DNA from: Streptomyces marokkonensis
GTDB lineage: Bacteria > Actinomycetota > Actinomycetes > Streptomycetales > Streptomycetaceae
DNA length: 64,000 nucleotides
NCBI RefSeq assembly: GCF_008312835.1
Contig: NZ_VSKS01000012.1
Location: forward strand, 174,836-238,835
Direction: 5' to 3'
Shown: positions 18,025 to 26,762 of the stretch, in pieces
Layout of the letters: each line of letters starts with the position of its first letter
Position numbering within the stretch: position 1 is the first letter of the stretch
Notes under the pieces: model-generated
The model's input: only the letters and a program-made list of their open reading frames with translations
Databases searched by the model: none
Told to the model about the DNA's origin: nothing
Program-made: the position numbers and the translations under genes

Positions 18025-18943
18025 GCGCGTCGATCAGCTCGACCGGCTCCAGCACCTCGAACTCGAAGCCCAGCAGCATCACATGGACCACCATGACGTC
18101 GAGGCTCGCCGCCCCGGTCCGCAGCAGGCAGGTGTCCGGGCCCTCCGCCTCGAGTGTTCCCGTGGAGGGTGAGATCCGCCCGGCGGCCTCCTCGAGGGGC
18201 GCCAGCAGGCGGATCACGGCGTGCGCGGCGTACACGCGCGTGGAGACGCCCCGCGAGACATAGGCGGCGAGGTCCCCGGCGGGCGGCTCGCGGGGGACGA
18301 AACGCGGCCCGTGCGGCGGCCTGGGCGTGATGCGGTCCGCGCGGAAGGTCCGCCAGTCCTCCCGGTCGAGGTCCCAGGCGACCAGGTACCAACGGCGCTC
18401 GGAGCACACCAGGCGGTGCGGTTCGACGGTGCGGCGGGTCGACGTGCCGTCGTGTCCCCGGTACTCGAAGCGCACACGCTCGGCGTCCCGGCAGAGGTTG
18501 GCGAGACCGGTCAGCACGGCGGGGTCGACGGCGTCGGCGCCGGGACCGCGCAGCATCGGCACGGTGAAGGCGTTCAGGGCGCCCACACGGCGGCGCAGCC
18601 GGCGGGGCAGCACCTGTTCCAGCTTGGCGAGGGCCCGTACGGAGGTCTCGCCGATGCCCTCGACGCCCTGTCCCGCGGCGGTGCGCAACCCCACGGCGAC
18701 GGCCACGGCCTCCTCGTCGTCCAGCAGCAGCGGCGGCAGTTCGGCGCCGGCTCCCAGCTGGTAGCCGCCGCCGGTGCCCGGGCTGGCGTTGACCGGGTAG
18801 CCGAGCTCACGCAGCCGGTCCACGTCCCGGCGCAGCGTGCGGGCGCTGATCCCGAGCCGGCCGGCCAGATCGGCGCCGGACCACTCGCGGTGGGCCTGCA
18901 GCAGGGACAGCAGACGCAGCAGACGTGCCGAGGTCTCCAACAT
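17903..18943 (-). CDS. WYL-domain helix-turn-helix transcriptional regulator (DeoR/YafY type)
   Basis: 346 residues from ATG 18941-18943. An N-terminal winged helix ([36 protein letters not shown], with a GGYQLG wing) is followed by a WYL domain: [29 protein letters not shown], and a C-terminal extension ending in [22 protein letters not shown] proteins sense nucleic-acid or small-molecule ligands, and the (R)WYLVAWD motif is intact. The conserved C-terminal part reads into the 3' end of ctaD on the opposite strand, so the overlap (17903-18024) involves real coding sequence of both genes. About 30 C-terminal residues beyond the domain are low complexity. Confidence 0.88.
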   Translation of the reverse strand: MLETSARLLRLLSLLQAHREWSGADLAGRLGISARTLRRDVDRLRELGYPVNASPGTGGGYQLGAGAELPPLLLDDEEAVAVAVGLRTAAGQGVEGIGETSVRALAKLEQVLPRRLRRRVGALNAFTVPMLRGPGADAVDPAVLTGLANLCRDAERVRFEYRGHDGTSTRRTVEPHRLVCSERRWYLVAWDLDREDWRTFRADRITPRPPHGPRFVPREPPAGDLAAYVSRGVSTRVYAAHAVIRLLAPLEEAAGRISPSTGTLEAEGPDTCLLRTGAASLDVMVVHVMLLGFEFEVLEPVELIDALSAAHDRLARSLARAGTSRPRTRDGSGRTPATPSGSAATS

Positions 18944-18991
18944 GGGGCCAGTCTGCCCGCCCTTGCGGACAGCTTCTGTCCTGGAGCGGGA

Positions 18992-20293
18992 TCAGGGCTC
19001 GTAGGCGAGTTGCGGCACCCGGAAGCAGGTGCGGTTCATGTCGCCCTGGGTGACCCAGCCCTCGCCGTCGCGCCAACGGGCCACGGACAGGCAGGTCGTG
19101 CCGGTCTCCGGCGGCTCGGGGGACGGGGTGAACGAGACGGGGAGCAGCAGTCCGCCCGCGGTGTAGCCGTCGGCACGGTTCACGTGGGCGTCGACGCACG
19201 CGCGGGTGATGCCCGAGTCCGCGCAGGACGTCGCCGCTTCGGTGAACCAGCGCGCTGCGGCCCAGCCCTCGAGCTGCCACTGGGAGTGCGTCCTCAGGCC
19301 CTCGGTGGCGTCCCGGAAGGCGCGTACGGCCTCGTGGCCGGTGTCCTCGAAGTTCCGGCTGGAGCCGGTCACCCACAGGGCGTTGCGGCAGCGCGGCGCG
19401 TCCTCGTAGTCCTCGGCGACGGCCGACGTCCAGTTCTGCACGTTGGTGACCTTGGCGGTGACCCGGGCGCCGACGTCGTCCATGGCCTGGCACAGGCGGG
19501 CGTTGCCGTGGCCGTCGATGGCGTCGAACACCACGTCGGCGCCCTGTTCCTTCAGGTCGGCGGCCACCGCGCGGAAGTTGGGCAGCGCGAAGTCGACCTG
19601 TTCGGTGACCACCTTGTAGCCCTCGGCCTTCAGGCCCCGCTCGACGAGGCGGGCATATGCGGCGGACGCGGACTGGTTGTAGGAGACGACGGCGGCCGTG
19701 CGGGCGCCGTGCTCGCGCTTGAAGTAGCGGTAGACCTCGGTACCCCCGTACAGCTTGCCGTCCCAGCCCGGGGTGCCGTTCCTGGGGGCCTTGCTGCCGT
19801 AGATGCCGTAGAGGTGCGGATAGGTGTCGTAGGCGGTCCCGATGGGCTGGCCGCCGATGTCGGGCACGCCCGCGCGGGACACGCGGGAGGCGCCCGCGTA
19901 GTCCAGGGCGGTGGTGGCCACCAGGGCGACGACCTTCTCCTCGTCGATCAGCTCGTGCACGCACTCGTTGTTGCCGACGCCGCTGCCGCCGTCGTCGCAC
20001 AGCCGCACCTCGACCCGCCGGCCGTCGATGCCGCCCCGCGCGTTGAGCCGGTCGAACCAGGCCCGGGCGCCGTCGCGCGGGCCGGTGAAGGCGCTGCCGC
20101 CGACCGGACTGGTGGCGCTGGTGACGATGCCGACGCGGATCGGCTCGCCCGCGCCCCGGCCGGAGGCGGGCGGGCGGCGGTCACCGCTGTCGAAGTCGCT
20201 CTCCGGCAGCCGGCTGCCGCAGGCCGCGGTCAGGGCGAGCAGCAGGACCGCGGCGAGTGCCCTAACAGCCCGGGACGGCCGGGGCCGAGCCAT
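18992..20293 (-). CDS. ABC transporter substrate-binding lipoprotein, branched-chain amino acid type
   Basis: 433 residues. A signal peptide ends in the lipobox LTAAC (Cys near residue 25), so it is a membrane-anchored lipoprotein. The rest is a type I periplasmic-binding fold: PIRVGIVTSATSPVGG, DGARAWFDRLNARGGIDGR, a first-lobe ending near VALVATTALD, and a second lobe with TAAVVSYNQSASAAYARL. It should capture a ligand for the permease/ATPase system encoded divergently at 21458-24837. The start lies 32 bases inside the upstream lipoprotein gene, so the two are co-transcribed and coupled. The ligand could be an amino acid, amide, urea or another small molecule. Confidence 0.88.
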   Translation of the reverse strand: MARPRPSRAVRALAAVLLLALTAACGSRLPESDFDSGDRRPPASGRGAGEPIRVGIVTSATSPVGGSAFTGPRDGARAWFDRLNARGGIDGRRVEVRLCDDGGSGVGNNECVHELIDEEKVVALVATTALDYAGASRVSRAGVPDIGGQPIGTAYDTYPHLYGIYGSKAPRNGTPGWDGKLYGGTEVYRYFKREHGARTAAVVSYNQSASAAYARLVERGLKAEGYKVVTEQVDFALPNFRAVAADLKEQGADVVFDAIDGHGNARLCQAMDDVGARVTAKVTNVQNWTSAVAEDYEDAPRCRNALWVTGSSRNFEDTGHEAVRAFRDATEGLRTHSQWQLEGWAAARWFTEAATSCADSGITRACVDAHVNRADGYTAGGLLLPVSFTPSPEPPETGTTCLSVARWRDGEGWVTQGDMNRTCFRVPQLAYEP

Positions 20294-20867
20294 CGCCGCT
20301 CAGTTGCACCAGTGCGCACAGGGACCTGACGGACACCTTCCAGGTGCCGTCCTGCTCGACGGCGGTGCCGGAGGCGTCCGGGAGGGCGGTGGCGCCCTGG
20401 AGGGTCAGGACGAAGGTCACGTCCGCCTCGGTCGGCGAGGTGAACGCGATCCCGGTGACCTCCGCCCGGACCTGTCCGACGCGCTCGTCACCGCTGAACG
20501 CCTCGAGCACGGGGCCCATCATGTCGCCGTTCTCCAGGACGGTCTTCTTCTCGTCCAGGGAGGTGTCGGGGTTGAAGAACTTCTCCCAGTTCTGCCGGAT
20601 CTCCTGCTCGGCCGCGGCCCGGTCCGCGGGCGCGCTGCCCGGTGCGCTCGTCGTCCGGTCCGCCGGCGTCGTGGGGGGCGGGCTGTCGGCGCCACCGCTG
20701 TCGTCGCCGCACGCCGCGAGGGCCGGCCCGAGGAACAGCAGCAGGGCGGTGGTGAGCGCCGTGCCCCGCCCCGCCGTCCGTGGGCCACGTCCCCTCGTCG
20801 CGTTCCCCCGCCTGAGGTCGCTGCCGAGAACCATCTGGCTCACCAATCGGGTGTCGGTCCGGGCCAT
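20262..20867 (-). CDS. Low-molecular-weight lipoprotein (Mtb12/CFP-2-like)
   Basis: 201 residues from the ATG at 20865-20867; an ATG at 20834 would give a more usual signal peptide and is an alternative. The lipobox LGPALAACG puts an acylated Cys at about residue 53. A Pro/Thr/Ala-rich spacer follows, then a compact domain of about 125 residues (EQEIRQNWEKFFNPDTSLDEKKTVLENG, VTFVLTLQG) that resembles the mycobacterial Mtb12 antigen family, whose role is unknown. Co-transcription with the substrate-binding lipoprotein hints at an accessory role at the membrane, but this is only context. Confidence 0.75.
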   Translation of the reverse strand: MARTDTRLVSQMVLGSDLRRGNATRGRGPRTAGRGTALTTALLLFLGPALAACGDDSGGADSPPPTTPADRTTSAPGSAPADRAAAEQEIRQNWEKFFNPDTSLDEKKTVLENGDMMGPVLEAFSGDERVGQVRAEVTGIAFTSPTEADVTFVLTLQGATALPDASGTAVEQDGTWKVSVRSLCALVQLSGDGSAPAVPGC

Positions 20868-20965
20868 GTCCGCCCGGTGCTTTCAGGGTCGGCTCACAGG
20901 GGGCATAGTGCAAGCCATCGGCCGGCACGGAGAGGCACACGGACTGACCCCGAGGGGTGGGAGCC

Positions 20966-21445
20966 ATGACGCGGACAGCCCGGCTGCGAACCGCCCACCC
21001 CGTGCTGTGGGCGGGCTGGGCCGCACTCGCCGCCGGGGCGGTGCTGTGCGTCCTCGGCTGGTACGGGGTCTCGGGCGAGCGCTGGGCCGAACGGCAGCTG
21101 CCCTACCTGGCCTCCTGCACGATTCCCGGGGCCGCGCTGATCGTCGCCGGGGCGGTGCTGCTCGCCCATGCCCGGGGCGCGGTCGCCGCCTCTCGCGTGG
21201 AGGAGCTGTACGGCCTGCTGGTCGCCGCCGAGCCGGCGGGCCCCGACGCGTCCGGGCGGCCGGCCGGCGCGCCGGTCGCGGTCGGCGGGGAGATGCTGAT
21301 GGTGCCGGGCGGCACCCTGTGGCACCGCGCGGACTGCCCGCTGGTGGCGGGGAAGGCGGAGGCGGTGCCGGTGGACACCGGGCTGATCGCGAGCGGTGAG
21401 CTGGGACCCTGTCCGATCTGCGAGCCGGCAGCAGAGACCGGCTGA
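20966..21445 (+). CDS. Small two-helix membrane protein of the ABC cluster
   Basis: 159 residues from ATG 20966. Two transmembrane helices (about residues 14-34 and 52-70) are followed by a soluble part containing WHRADCPLVAGK and a final CPIC. That His/Cys arrangement resembles small metal-binding motifs, but no family is recognised. It starts the rightward operon, ends 12 bases before the fused permease gene, and is divergent from the lipoprotein genes across a 98-base promoter region. Function unknown; it may be an accessory or regulatory membrane subunit. Confidence 0.7.
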   Translation: MTRTARLRTAHPVLWAGWAALAAGAVLCVLGWYGVSGERWAERQLPYLASCTIPGAALIVAGAVLLAHARGAVAASRVEELYGLLVAAEPAGPDASGRPAGAPVAVGGEMLMVPGGTLWHRADCPLVAGKAEAVPVDTGLIASGELGPCPICEPAAETG

Positions 21446-21457
21446 CGCGCGCCGCCG

Positions 21458-24187
21458 ATGTCCTCGCTGACGTACGACCTCACGCTGGCCGGTCTGTCGG
21501 TGGGCGCCGCGGCGGCGCTCACCGGAATCGGCCTGATCGTGACGTACCGGGCGACCGGGGTGCTGAACTTCGCGCACGGGGCGATCGCCATGGTGTGCGC
21601 GTATGTCCTGCGCGACCTGGTGGTGGACCGGGGCTGGCCCCTGTGGGGGGCCGCCGCGCTGACGCTGCTGGTGGTGGCTCCGGGGATCGGCGTGGTGCTG
21701 GAACGGTTCGTGTTCCGTCCGCTGTCCGTGCCGGGCGGCGATCCGGCGCAGACGCTGGTGGCGTCCATCGGCGTGTTCGTGCTGCTGGTGGGCGGGGCGG
21801 CGCTGGTGTGGGGGCAGGGCGCGCGGGACGACGCCCCGGTGCTGGTGGCGGCGGAGCCATGGGGGCAGCTGGCGGTGGTGGCGGTGCTGGCCGCGGGGGT
21901 GGGGGCGGTGATCCGCCGGACGCGGTTCGGGAGGGAGCTGCGGGCCGTCGTGGACGACCGGCACCTGGCCGTGCTCGCCGGTGTGGACGCGGACCGGGTG
22001 GCGGCCGCGGGCTGGGCGTTCGGCTCGTTCACGGCCGGTCTGACCGGTGTGCTGCTGGCGCCGTACGTGCGGCTCGACCCGTACGGGCTGCCGCTGCTCG
22101 TCATGGAGGTGGTGGCGGTCGCGGTCGCCGCCCGGATGCGCGGCCTGACGGTGGCGGTGGTCGTCGCGCTGGGCATCGGGGTGGCGCAGAGTCAGCTGAC
22201 CCGGCTGCACCCGACCGGGTGGGGCGAGCCGCTGCTCCAGGCGGTGGGCACCAACCTCTTCGTCGTGGCGCTGCTGTTCGCTGCGCTGGTGCTGCCCGGG
22301 GTCGCCGCGCGTGACACGCTCCCGCGCACGGCCGGCGCGCGGGTGCCCGCTCCGCCGGGCGCCTGGATCGTGGCCGGGGTGCTGTTCCTGCTGCCGCTGG
22401 GCTTCGCCGGGAGCGATCTGCACACGGCGGTGCAGGTACCGGCGCTGGGGGTGGTGCTGCTGTCGCTGGTGGTGGTCACCGGCCGCGGCGGGCAGATCTC
22501 GCTCGGGCAGGCGGCGTACGCGGGTCTGGGCGCCCTGTTCACCGCCCTGCTGGCGGCCGGGCGCTTCCCCGGGCTGCCCCGTGTGCCGGAGCTGGCCGCG
22601 CTGGCGGTGGCGGTCGTCCTGGTCGCCCCGCTGGGCGTGCTGACCGGCGGGCCGGCGATCGGCCGCCGGGGACTGGCCCTGGCCCTGGCGACGTTCGCGG
22701 TCGGGGTCGGGGTGAGCCGCTTCGTCTTCGACCAGCCGTACGCCACGGCGGGGCTCTCCCTGGGCCGGCCGGCGGGCTTCGACGGGGACCGCGCGTACTA
22801 CGTCCTGGAGCTGGTGCTGCTGGCGTGTGCGCTGGCGGCGGTCGGGGCACTGCGCCGGGGCCGTACGGGCCGTGCCCTGGCTGCGATGCGGGACCACGAG
22901 GCCGGGGCGCGGGCGGCGGGCGTGCGCGTACCGTCGCTGAAGCTCCTGGCGTTCGTCTCCGGGGCCGCGCTGGCCGCGCTCGGCGGCGGCATGCTCGGCA
23001 TGGGGCTGCGGGCGTTCGACCCCGCCGCCTACGACCCCGTACGGGGCCTGCTGTGGTTCGCCGCGGTGGTGGTCCTGGGCGCGGACAGCACGCTGGGCGC
23101 CCTCCTGGCGGCGGCGCTCCTGGTCGGCCTGGACGCGGGCACGCGCGGGGGCGTGGCAGCGGCGGTGATCGGCGTCCTGGCGGTCCTGGCGGGCCGCTTC
23201 CCCGGAGGTCCGCTCGAGGGCCTGCGCGGGCTGGCGGAGCGGCTGCGCCGGACCGGGCCACCGCACCGGCTGACACCCCTCGGCGCCCGGCTGCGACGCC
23301 GGCTGCGCGGCCCGGAACCCGCACCGGCACGTGCCTCGCTCCCGGGCGGGGCGACGGCGACGGCCGCGCGACCGGACGCGCCGGCCGGGGCGGCACCGGC
23401 CCCGCGGCCCGCCCCCGCCGGCGCGGCACCGGACCGCCCGCCCCGCCCGCCCCGCCCCCGGCCGTTCGTCCGGCCGGCGCCCGCCGGCGGCGAAGGGGTC
23501 CTCGAGGCCCGTGGACTGCATGTGCGCTACGGCGCGTTCACCGTGCTGGACGGAGTGGACATCGAGGTACCGGCAGGACGGGTGACCGCGGTCGTCGGGC
23601 CCAACGGGGCCGGGAAGAGCACGCTGTTCCACTGTCTGGCGGGGACCGTGCGGCCCGCGCGGGGGACGGTCCTGCTCGCGGGACGGGACATCACGCGGCT
23701 GCCCGCGCAGGCCCGCACGCGGCTCGGCGTCGCACGGACGTTCCAGCAGCTGGCCGTCTTCCCCACGCTGACCGTGGCCGAGAACGTGCGCGTGGGTGCC
23801 GAGCAGGGCCGTCCGGGCCGGCCCGGCGTGGTGGAGCGGATGCTGCGCCTCTTCGGTCTTGACGGGCCGGCCAGGGCGCGGCCGGCCGCCGGGCTGCCCA
23901 CCGGGGCCCTGCGCCGGGTGGAACTCGCGCGGGCCCTCGCCACCGCCCCGCGCGTGCTCCTGCTCGACGAACCCGCCGCCGGTCTGGACACCGCCGAGGT
24001 CGCCGCGCTGACCCGGGTGCTGAGGGCGCTGGCCGCCGACGGAACGGCGCTCCTGGTCGTCGAGCACGACCTCGACCTGGTCGCCGGCCTCGCCGACGTC
24101 GTGCACGTGATGACGGCCGGCCGGATCGTCGCCTCCGGGCCTCCCGGCCGGGTCCTGGACGCCCTCGGGGAGGAGACCGGCCCATGA
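21458..24187 (+). CDS. Fused branched-chain amino acid-type ABC transporter: LivH-LivM permeases plus LivG ATPase in one polypeptide
   Basis: 909 residues in one uninterrupted frame. Residues about 1-285 are a LivH-type permease (GVLNFAHGAIAM, ERFVFRPLS). Residues about 300-590 are a LivM-type permease (GRGGQISLGQAAYAGLGALF, GRALAAMRDHEAGARAAGV). A Pro/Ala/Arg-rich linker spans about 600-678. Residues 679-909 are a LivG-type ATPase with Walker A GPNGAGKST (714-722), Q-loop near 763, Walker B LLLDEPAAGLD (834-844) and switch His 870. The signature motif is degenerate (LPTGALRR where LivG has LPYGQQRR). These parts are normally three genes. The stop overlaps the livF-like start (ATGA). Together with the divergent binding protein it forms an importer of unknown ligand. 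Confidence 0.9.
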   Translation: MSSLTYDLTLAGLSVGAAAALTGIGLIVTYRATGVLNFAHGAIAMVCAYVLRDLVVDRGWPLWGAAALTLLVVAPGIGVVLERFVFRPLSVPGGDPAQTLVASIGVFVLLVGGAALVWGQGARDDAPVLVAAEPWGQLAVVAVLAAGVGAVIRRTRFGRELRAVVDDRHLAVLAGVDADRVAAAGWAFGSFTAGLTGVLLAPYVRLDPYGLPLLVMEVVAVAVAARMRGLTVAVVVALGIGVAQSQLTRLHPTGWGEPLLQAVGTNLFVVALLFAALVLPGVAARDTLPRTAGARVPAPPGAWIVAGVLFLLPLGFAGSDLHTAVQVPALGVVLLSLVVVTGRGGQISLGQAAYAGLGALFTALLAAGRFPGLPRVPELAALAVAVVLVAPLGVLTGGPAIGRRGLALALATFAVGVGVSRFVFDQPYATAGLSLGRPAGFDGDRAYYVLELVLLACALAAVGALRRGRTGRALAAMRDHEAGARAAGVRVPSLKLLAFVSGAALAALGGGMLGMGLRAFDPAAYDPVRGLLWFAAVVVLGADSTLGALLAAALLVGLDAGTRGGVAAAVIGVLAVLAGRFPGGPLEGLRGLAERLRRTGPPHRLTPLGARLRRRLRGPEPAPARASLPGGATATAARPDAPAGAAPAPRPAPAGAAPDRPPRPPRPRPFVRPAPAGGEGVLEARGLHVRYGAFTVLDGVDIEVPAGRVTAVVGPNGAGKSTLFHCLAGTVRPARGTVLLAGRDITRLPAQARTRLGVARTFQQLAVFPTLTVAENVRVGAEQGRPGRPGVVERMLRLFGLDGPARARPAAGLPTGALRRVELARALATAPRVLLLDEPAAGLDTAEVAALTRVLRALAADGTALLVVEHDLDLVAGLADVVHVMTAGRIVASGPPGRVLDALGEETGP

Positions 24188-24837
24188 CCACCGTTTCCCT
24201 GCGCCACGCCCGTGTGCGGTACGGCCCGCTGGAGGCCCTGCACGGCGTCAGCCTCACCGCCCCGGGTCCCGGCCTGACCGTGCTGCTGGGCCGCAACGGC
24301 TCCGGCCGTACGACCGTGCTGCGCGCGCTGGCCGGTGCCGTACCGCTGTCCGGCGGCACGGTGTGGTGGGACGGGCAGGACGTGACGGGCGTACCGGCGT
24401 ACGAGCGGGCCCGGCGCGGGCTGTGCCTGGTGCCGGAGCGGCGGGCCGTGTTCGGCTCCCTGACCGTTCGGGAGAACCTCGCCCTCACCTCCCCCGACCC
24501 GACGCCCGCCCTCGACGCCTACCCGCCGCTCAGGTCCCTGCTGGGGCGCCGGGCCGGCACCCTCTCCGGCGGTGAGCAGCGCATGCTGGCACTGTCCCGG
24601 GTCTGGCTGGCACGCGCGCGCGTGGTGCTCGTCGACGAGCCCGCCCAGGGCATGTCGCCGGCGGTGGCGGCCCGCACGTACGCGCTCCTCGGGGCGCTCG
24701 ACGCGTGCGTGGTCGTCGCCGAGCAACGGCTGCCGCCCGCGCTGCACGGCCGTCCCGCCTTCGTGTACGAACTGCGCCGGGGCTCGGTGGTGTTCGCAGG
24801 GGAGGCGGGCGAACTCGGCGAGCCGAACCCGCCGTAG
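24184..24837 (+). CDS. LivF-type ABC transporter ATP-binding protein with Arg in the Walker A motif
   Basis: 217 residues; ATG overlaps the previous stop by four bases. It has the compact LivF layout with signature LSGGEQR (127-133) and Walker B VVLVDEPAQGMSP (147-159). Walker A reads GRNGSGRTT (36-44): the invariant Lys is replaced by Arg at residue 42. Lys-to-Arg usually impairs ATP hydrolysis in ABC proteins, so this subunit may be a weak or non-catalytic partner of the fused ATPase, which itself has a degenerate signature. The canonical ATP site formed by its signature and the partner's Walker A could still work. The C terminus is slightly shorter than usual. Confidence 0.85.
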   Translation: MTTVSLRHARVRYGPLEALHGVSLTAPGPGLTVLLGRNGSGRTTVLRALAGAVPLSGGTVWWDGQDVTGVPAYERARRGLCLVPERRAVFGSLTVRENLALTSPDPTPALDAYPPLRSLLGRRAGTLSGGEQRMLALSRVWLARARVVLVDEPAQGMSPAVAARTYALLGALDACVVVAEQRLPPALHGRPAFVYELRRGSVVFAGEAGELGEPNPP

Positions 24838-25390
24838 CGGCGCCGTGGACATGGAAGTCCTTCCCGGAGGACTCGGGGTCCCCGAGGCGGAGCGCCGCTC
24901 ACCACGCCATGGGGCGGGTGACCCGCGCCCGCCCCGTCCGCCTCCGGGTCGTGCGGTGGTGCTGTGCTGTGCGGTCGGCGGACGTACCCGAGCGGTGCTC
25001 GTTGCACACGGCGGAGGAATCCAAGGAGGCTTGACCGTCGGATCAACCAACGCCTCGTCGTGCCAGGCCAGTTGATTCTTACGCGGGGTATCGGCGATTT
25101 TCGGCCACCCACTTCATTCGCTGATTTCCGGATTTGTCGACCCGTGAGCCGGTTGATCTGTGAGTCACCTCACCCGTTCAACGGGCTTGCATGCGCCACC
25201 AGTTGACGTTGAGTGGCCGATTCCGCACCGGTCGTGACCGTGGGCGCTGGATGGTTCGATTCCGTTCGCCCTGGGGCGTGACTCCCGCCACAGATCGCCC
25301 GTTGTCTTCTTCATGAGCCGGGGAGCCACCCGGACCACGGGCCGGGAGCCACCCGGCCTCGCCACGCACCGCATCCCGAGGGAGCCACCC
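24838..25390. other. Intergenic region after the ABC operon
   Basis: 553 bases with no credible gene. Near its left end, 24856-24886 contains two adjacent small hairpins (6-bp stem, then CTCGGGG-T-CCCCGAG) that may end the ABC operon. The part 25070-25260 is less G/C-rich and holds a TTGACG (25203-25208) that could be a -35 element. Three copies of a GGGAGCCACCCG motif precede the next gene. Confidence 0.5.
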
Positions 25391-25391
25391 G
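25321..25391 (+). repeat. Three direct copies of a GGGAGCCACCCG motif before a start codon
   Basis: Copies at 25321-25332, 25344-25355 and 25380-25391, each preceded by G-rich sequence. The last copy provides the GAGGGAG ribosome site and ends at the first base of the GTG start (25391). The spacing (23 and 36 bases) is irregular. They could be ancestral start duplications or a leader element. Confidence 0.5.
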
Positions 25392-26173
25392 TGCCGCGCA
25401 TGCTCGACGTCAGCGACGAGGTACGCGCCGAGATCGGCGACGAAGAAGCAGCCCGCCTGCTCGCCGGAGAGTCCGCCCCGGGCAGTTACGACTGCACCTC
25501 CTGCCGTACCCCGGGCGACCCGCAACAGGAGCGCACCAGCACCGTGCTGTTCATCGGGGACGAGACCGCCGTACTCGCCTTCGCCCACGCCACCTGCCTG
25601 CCCTCACAGGTCGTCCAGGTCACCGAGGAGCAGCTCCAGGGTGCCGTGCGGGCCATCGGCGGCGGCGCACCGGAGCCGGAGTCCGCGAAGGTCACCCCCG
25701 AACAGGCCGTGCTCGGGGTGACCAGCGGACTGGTCCTGATCTCCGGGGAGCTGCACCCGGCCCTGGTCGTCGAGCCGACCGCGCCGGTCGCTCGGCCGGG
25801 TTCGCCCGGGGCCGGTGACGACTTCCTGCCGTTGCTCATCGAACAGGGTTTCATGCCCCTGACCGAGCTGGCGGCCGTGCCGCCGGTGCTGCACGGCTGG
25901 TCGGTGCTGCTCGCCGCGGGCCAGCTGCACGCCGTGCTCCAGCCGAACCCGGCCGGCGGCCACCCGGTGGCCTGGTGGCAGGCCCACCAGCCGCTCCAGG
26001 TCACCGACGGCTGGCGGGCGGCCGCCAACAAGCACCAGCAGGTCCTGATGTTCGCGGCCCCGGTCGGCTCGATCGGCCGCCAGCCGCGCGAGGACCTGCT
26101 GCGCGACGCGCTGGACAAGGCCGCGGCGAACGGCAAGCTGGTCGCCGCCGCGCTGCCGCTCGCCGGCATCTGA
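25391..26173 (+). CDS. Conserved Streptomyces hypothetical protein
   Basis: 260 residues from GTG 25391, with GAGGGAG six bases upstream. No transmembrane segment or signal peptide. The N-terminal part (MLDVSDEVRAEIGDEEAARLLAGE) is acidic; a C-x2-C pair (DCTSCRTPG) and a later HATCLP could bind metal. The middle contains VLFIGDETAVLAFAH and the end is rich in hydrophobic strands (GWSVLLAAGQLHAVLQPNP). I do not recognise a domain of known function. It is followed after about 108 bases by another small Streptomyces gene on the same strand, upstream of the convergent der operon. Confidence 0.7.
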   Translation: MPRMLDVSDEVRAEIGDEEAARLLAGESAPGSYDCTSCRTPGDPQQERTSTVLFIGDETAVLAFAHATCLPSQVVQVTEEQLQGAVRAIGGGAPEPESAKVTPEQAVLGVTSGLVLISGELHPALVVEPTAPVARPGSPGAGDDFLPLLIEQGFMPLTELAAVPPVLHGWSVLLAAGQLHAVLQPNPAGGHPVAWWQAHQPLQVTDGWRAAANKHQQVLMFAAPVGSIGRQPREDLLRDALDKAAANGKLVAAALPLAGI

Positions 26174-26281
26174 CCGGCCCGCCGGGACACAACCGGGGGG
26201 CGTCCGGGGCACGGCCACGGGCAACCGGCGAAAGCCCCGAAAGGGCCGCATCCCTTGTGGGACGGGGTCGTTTGGACATAC

Positions 26282-26701
26282 GTGCACGCATATGACGTTC
26301 CCCGCCGCCAGTCCCTCGCCTCGGTCCCCGCACCCGTGCGCCCGGCGCAGGACTCCCGGAGCGGCTCCTCGGCCACGCCGATCTACGACGCCCTCTACAC
26401 CGAGTACGTCAAGTCCTTCCGTACGCTGCCGGGCGACCGCAGCGGCGAGGAGGACCTGGGCTTCACCGCCTTCGGGAACATCCCGCACAGTACGGGCTCG
26501 TACGGCGGCCACAGCCCCGGGTCGTTCGGCGCCTCCCTGGTGAGCGGTGCGTACGGCGCCTACGGCACGGGGGCGACCGACGCCCGTCAGGGCGAGGACC
26601 GGCCGCCGCAGTGGCAGCGGGTCGGCACGGTCGGCCGGAACGCCTCCGGGATGCACCATGTGCCGGCCGGCCTGCCGCCGTCCCCGCGCAGAGGCACCTG
26701 A
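26282..26701 (+). CDS. Small Streptomyces hypothetical protein
   Basis: 139 residues from GTG 26282; in-frame TTG 26255 would add nine residues. The N terminus is Arg/Pro/Ser-rich, followed by a recognisable segment TPIYDALYTEYVKSFRTLPG and a Gly/Ser/Tyr-rich low-complexity part (STGSYGGHSPGSFGASL). The TPIYD motif recalls small actinomycete proteins of unknown function. No catalytic or membrane features are visible. It ends at a strong hairpin shared with der. Codon usage is typical of the surroundings, so I regard it as a real gene of unknown role. Confidence 0.6.
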   Translation: MHAYDVPRRQSLASVPAPVRPAQDSRSGSSATPIYDALYTEYVKSFRTLPGDRSGEEDLGFTAFGNIPHSTGSYGGHSPGSFGASLVSGAYGAYGTGATDARQGEDRPPQWQRVGTVGRNASGMHHVPAGLPPSPRRGT

Positions 26702-26704
26702 TCC

Positions 26705-26749
26705 GGACACGGTGAAGGGGCGGCTCCCGAGGGAGCCGCCCCTTCACCG
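26705..26749. terminator. Perfect 18-23 bp hairpin between a hypothetical gene and der
   Basis: The inverted repeat pairs without mismatch from 26705-26727 to 26732-26754 around the loop CGAG; the inner part is the strongest. It lies between convergent genes and probably stops transcription from both sides. Confidence 0.9.
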
Positions 26750-26762
26750 TGTCCGTCGTGCG

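Noticed and set aside
20894-24106. 1070-codon minus-strand open frame opposite the fused ABC gene
   Set aside because: A GC-rich shadow frame: no domain, heavily Arg/Gln/His-rich, and it overlaps a clear transporter on the other strand.
25245-25270. T-loop-like GGTTCGATTCC suggesting a tRNA gene
   Set aside because: No matching acceptor stem, D-arm or anticodon arm can be drawn in the 60 bases upstream.
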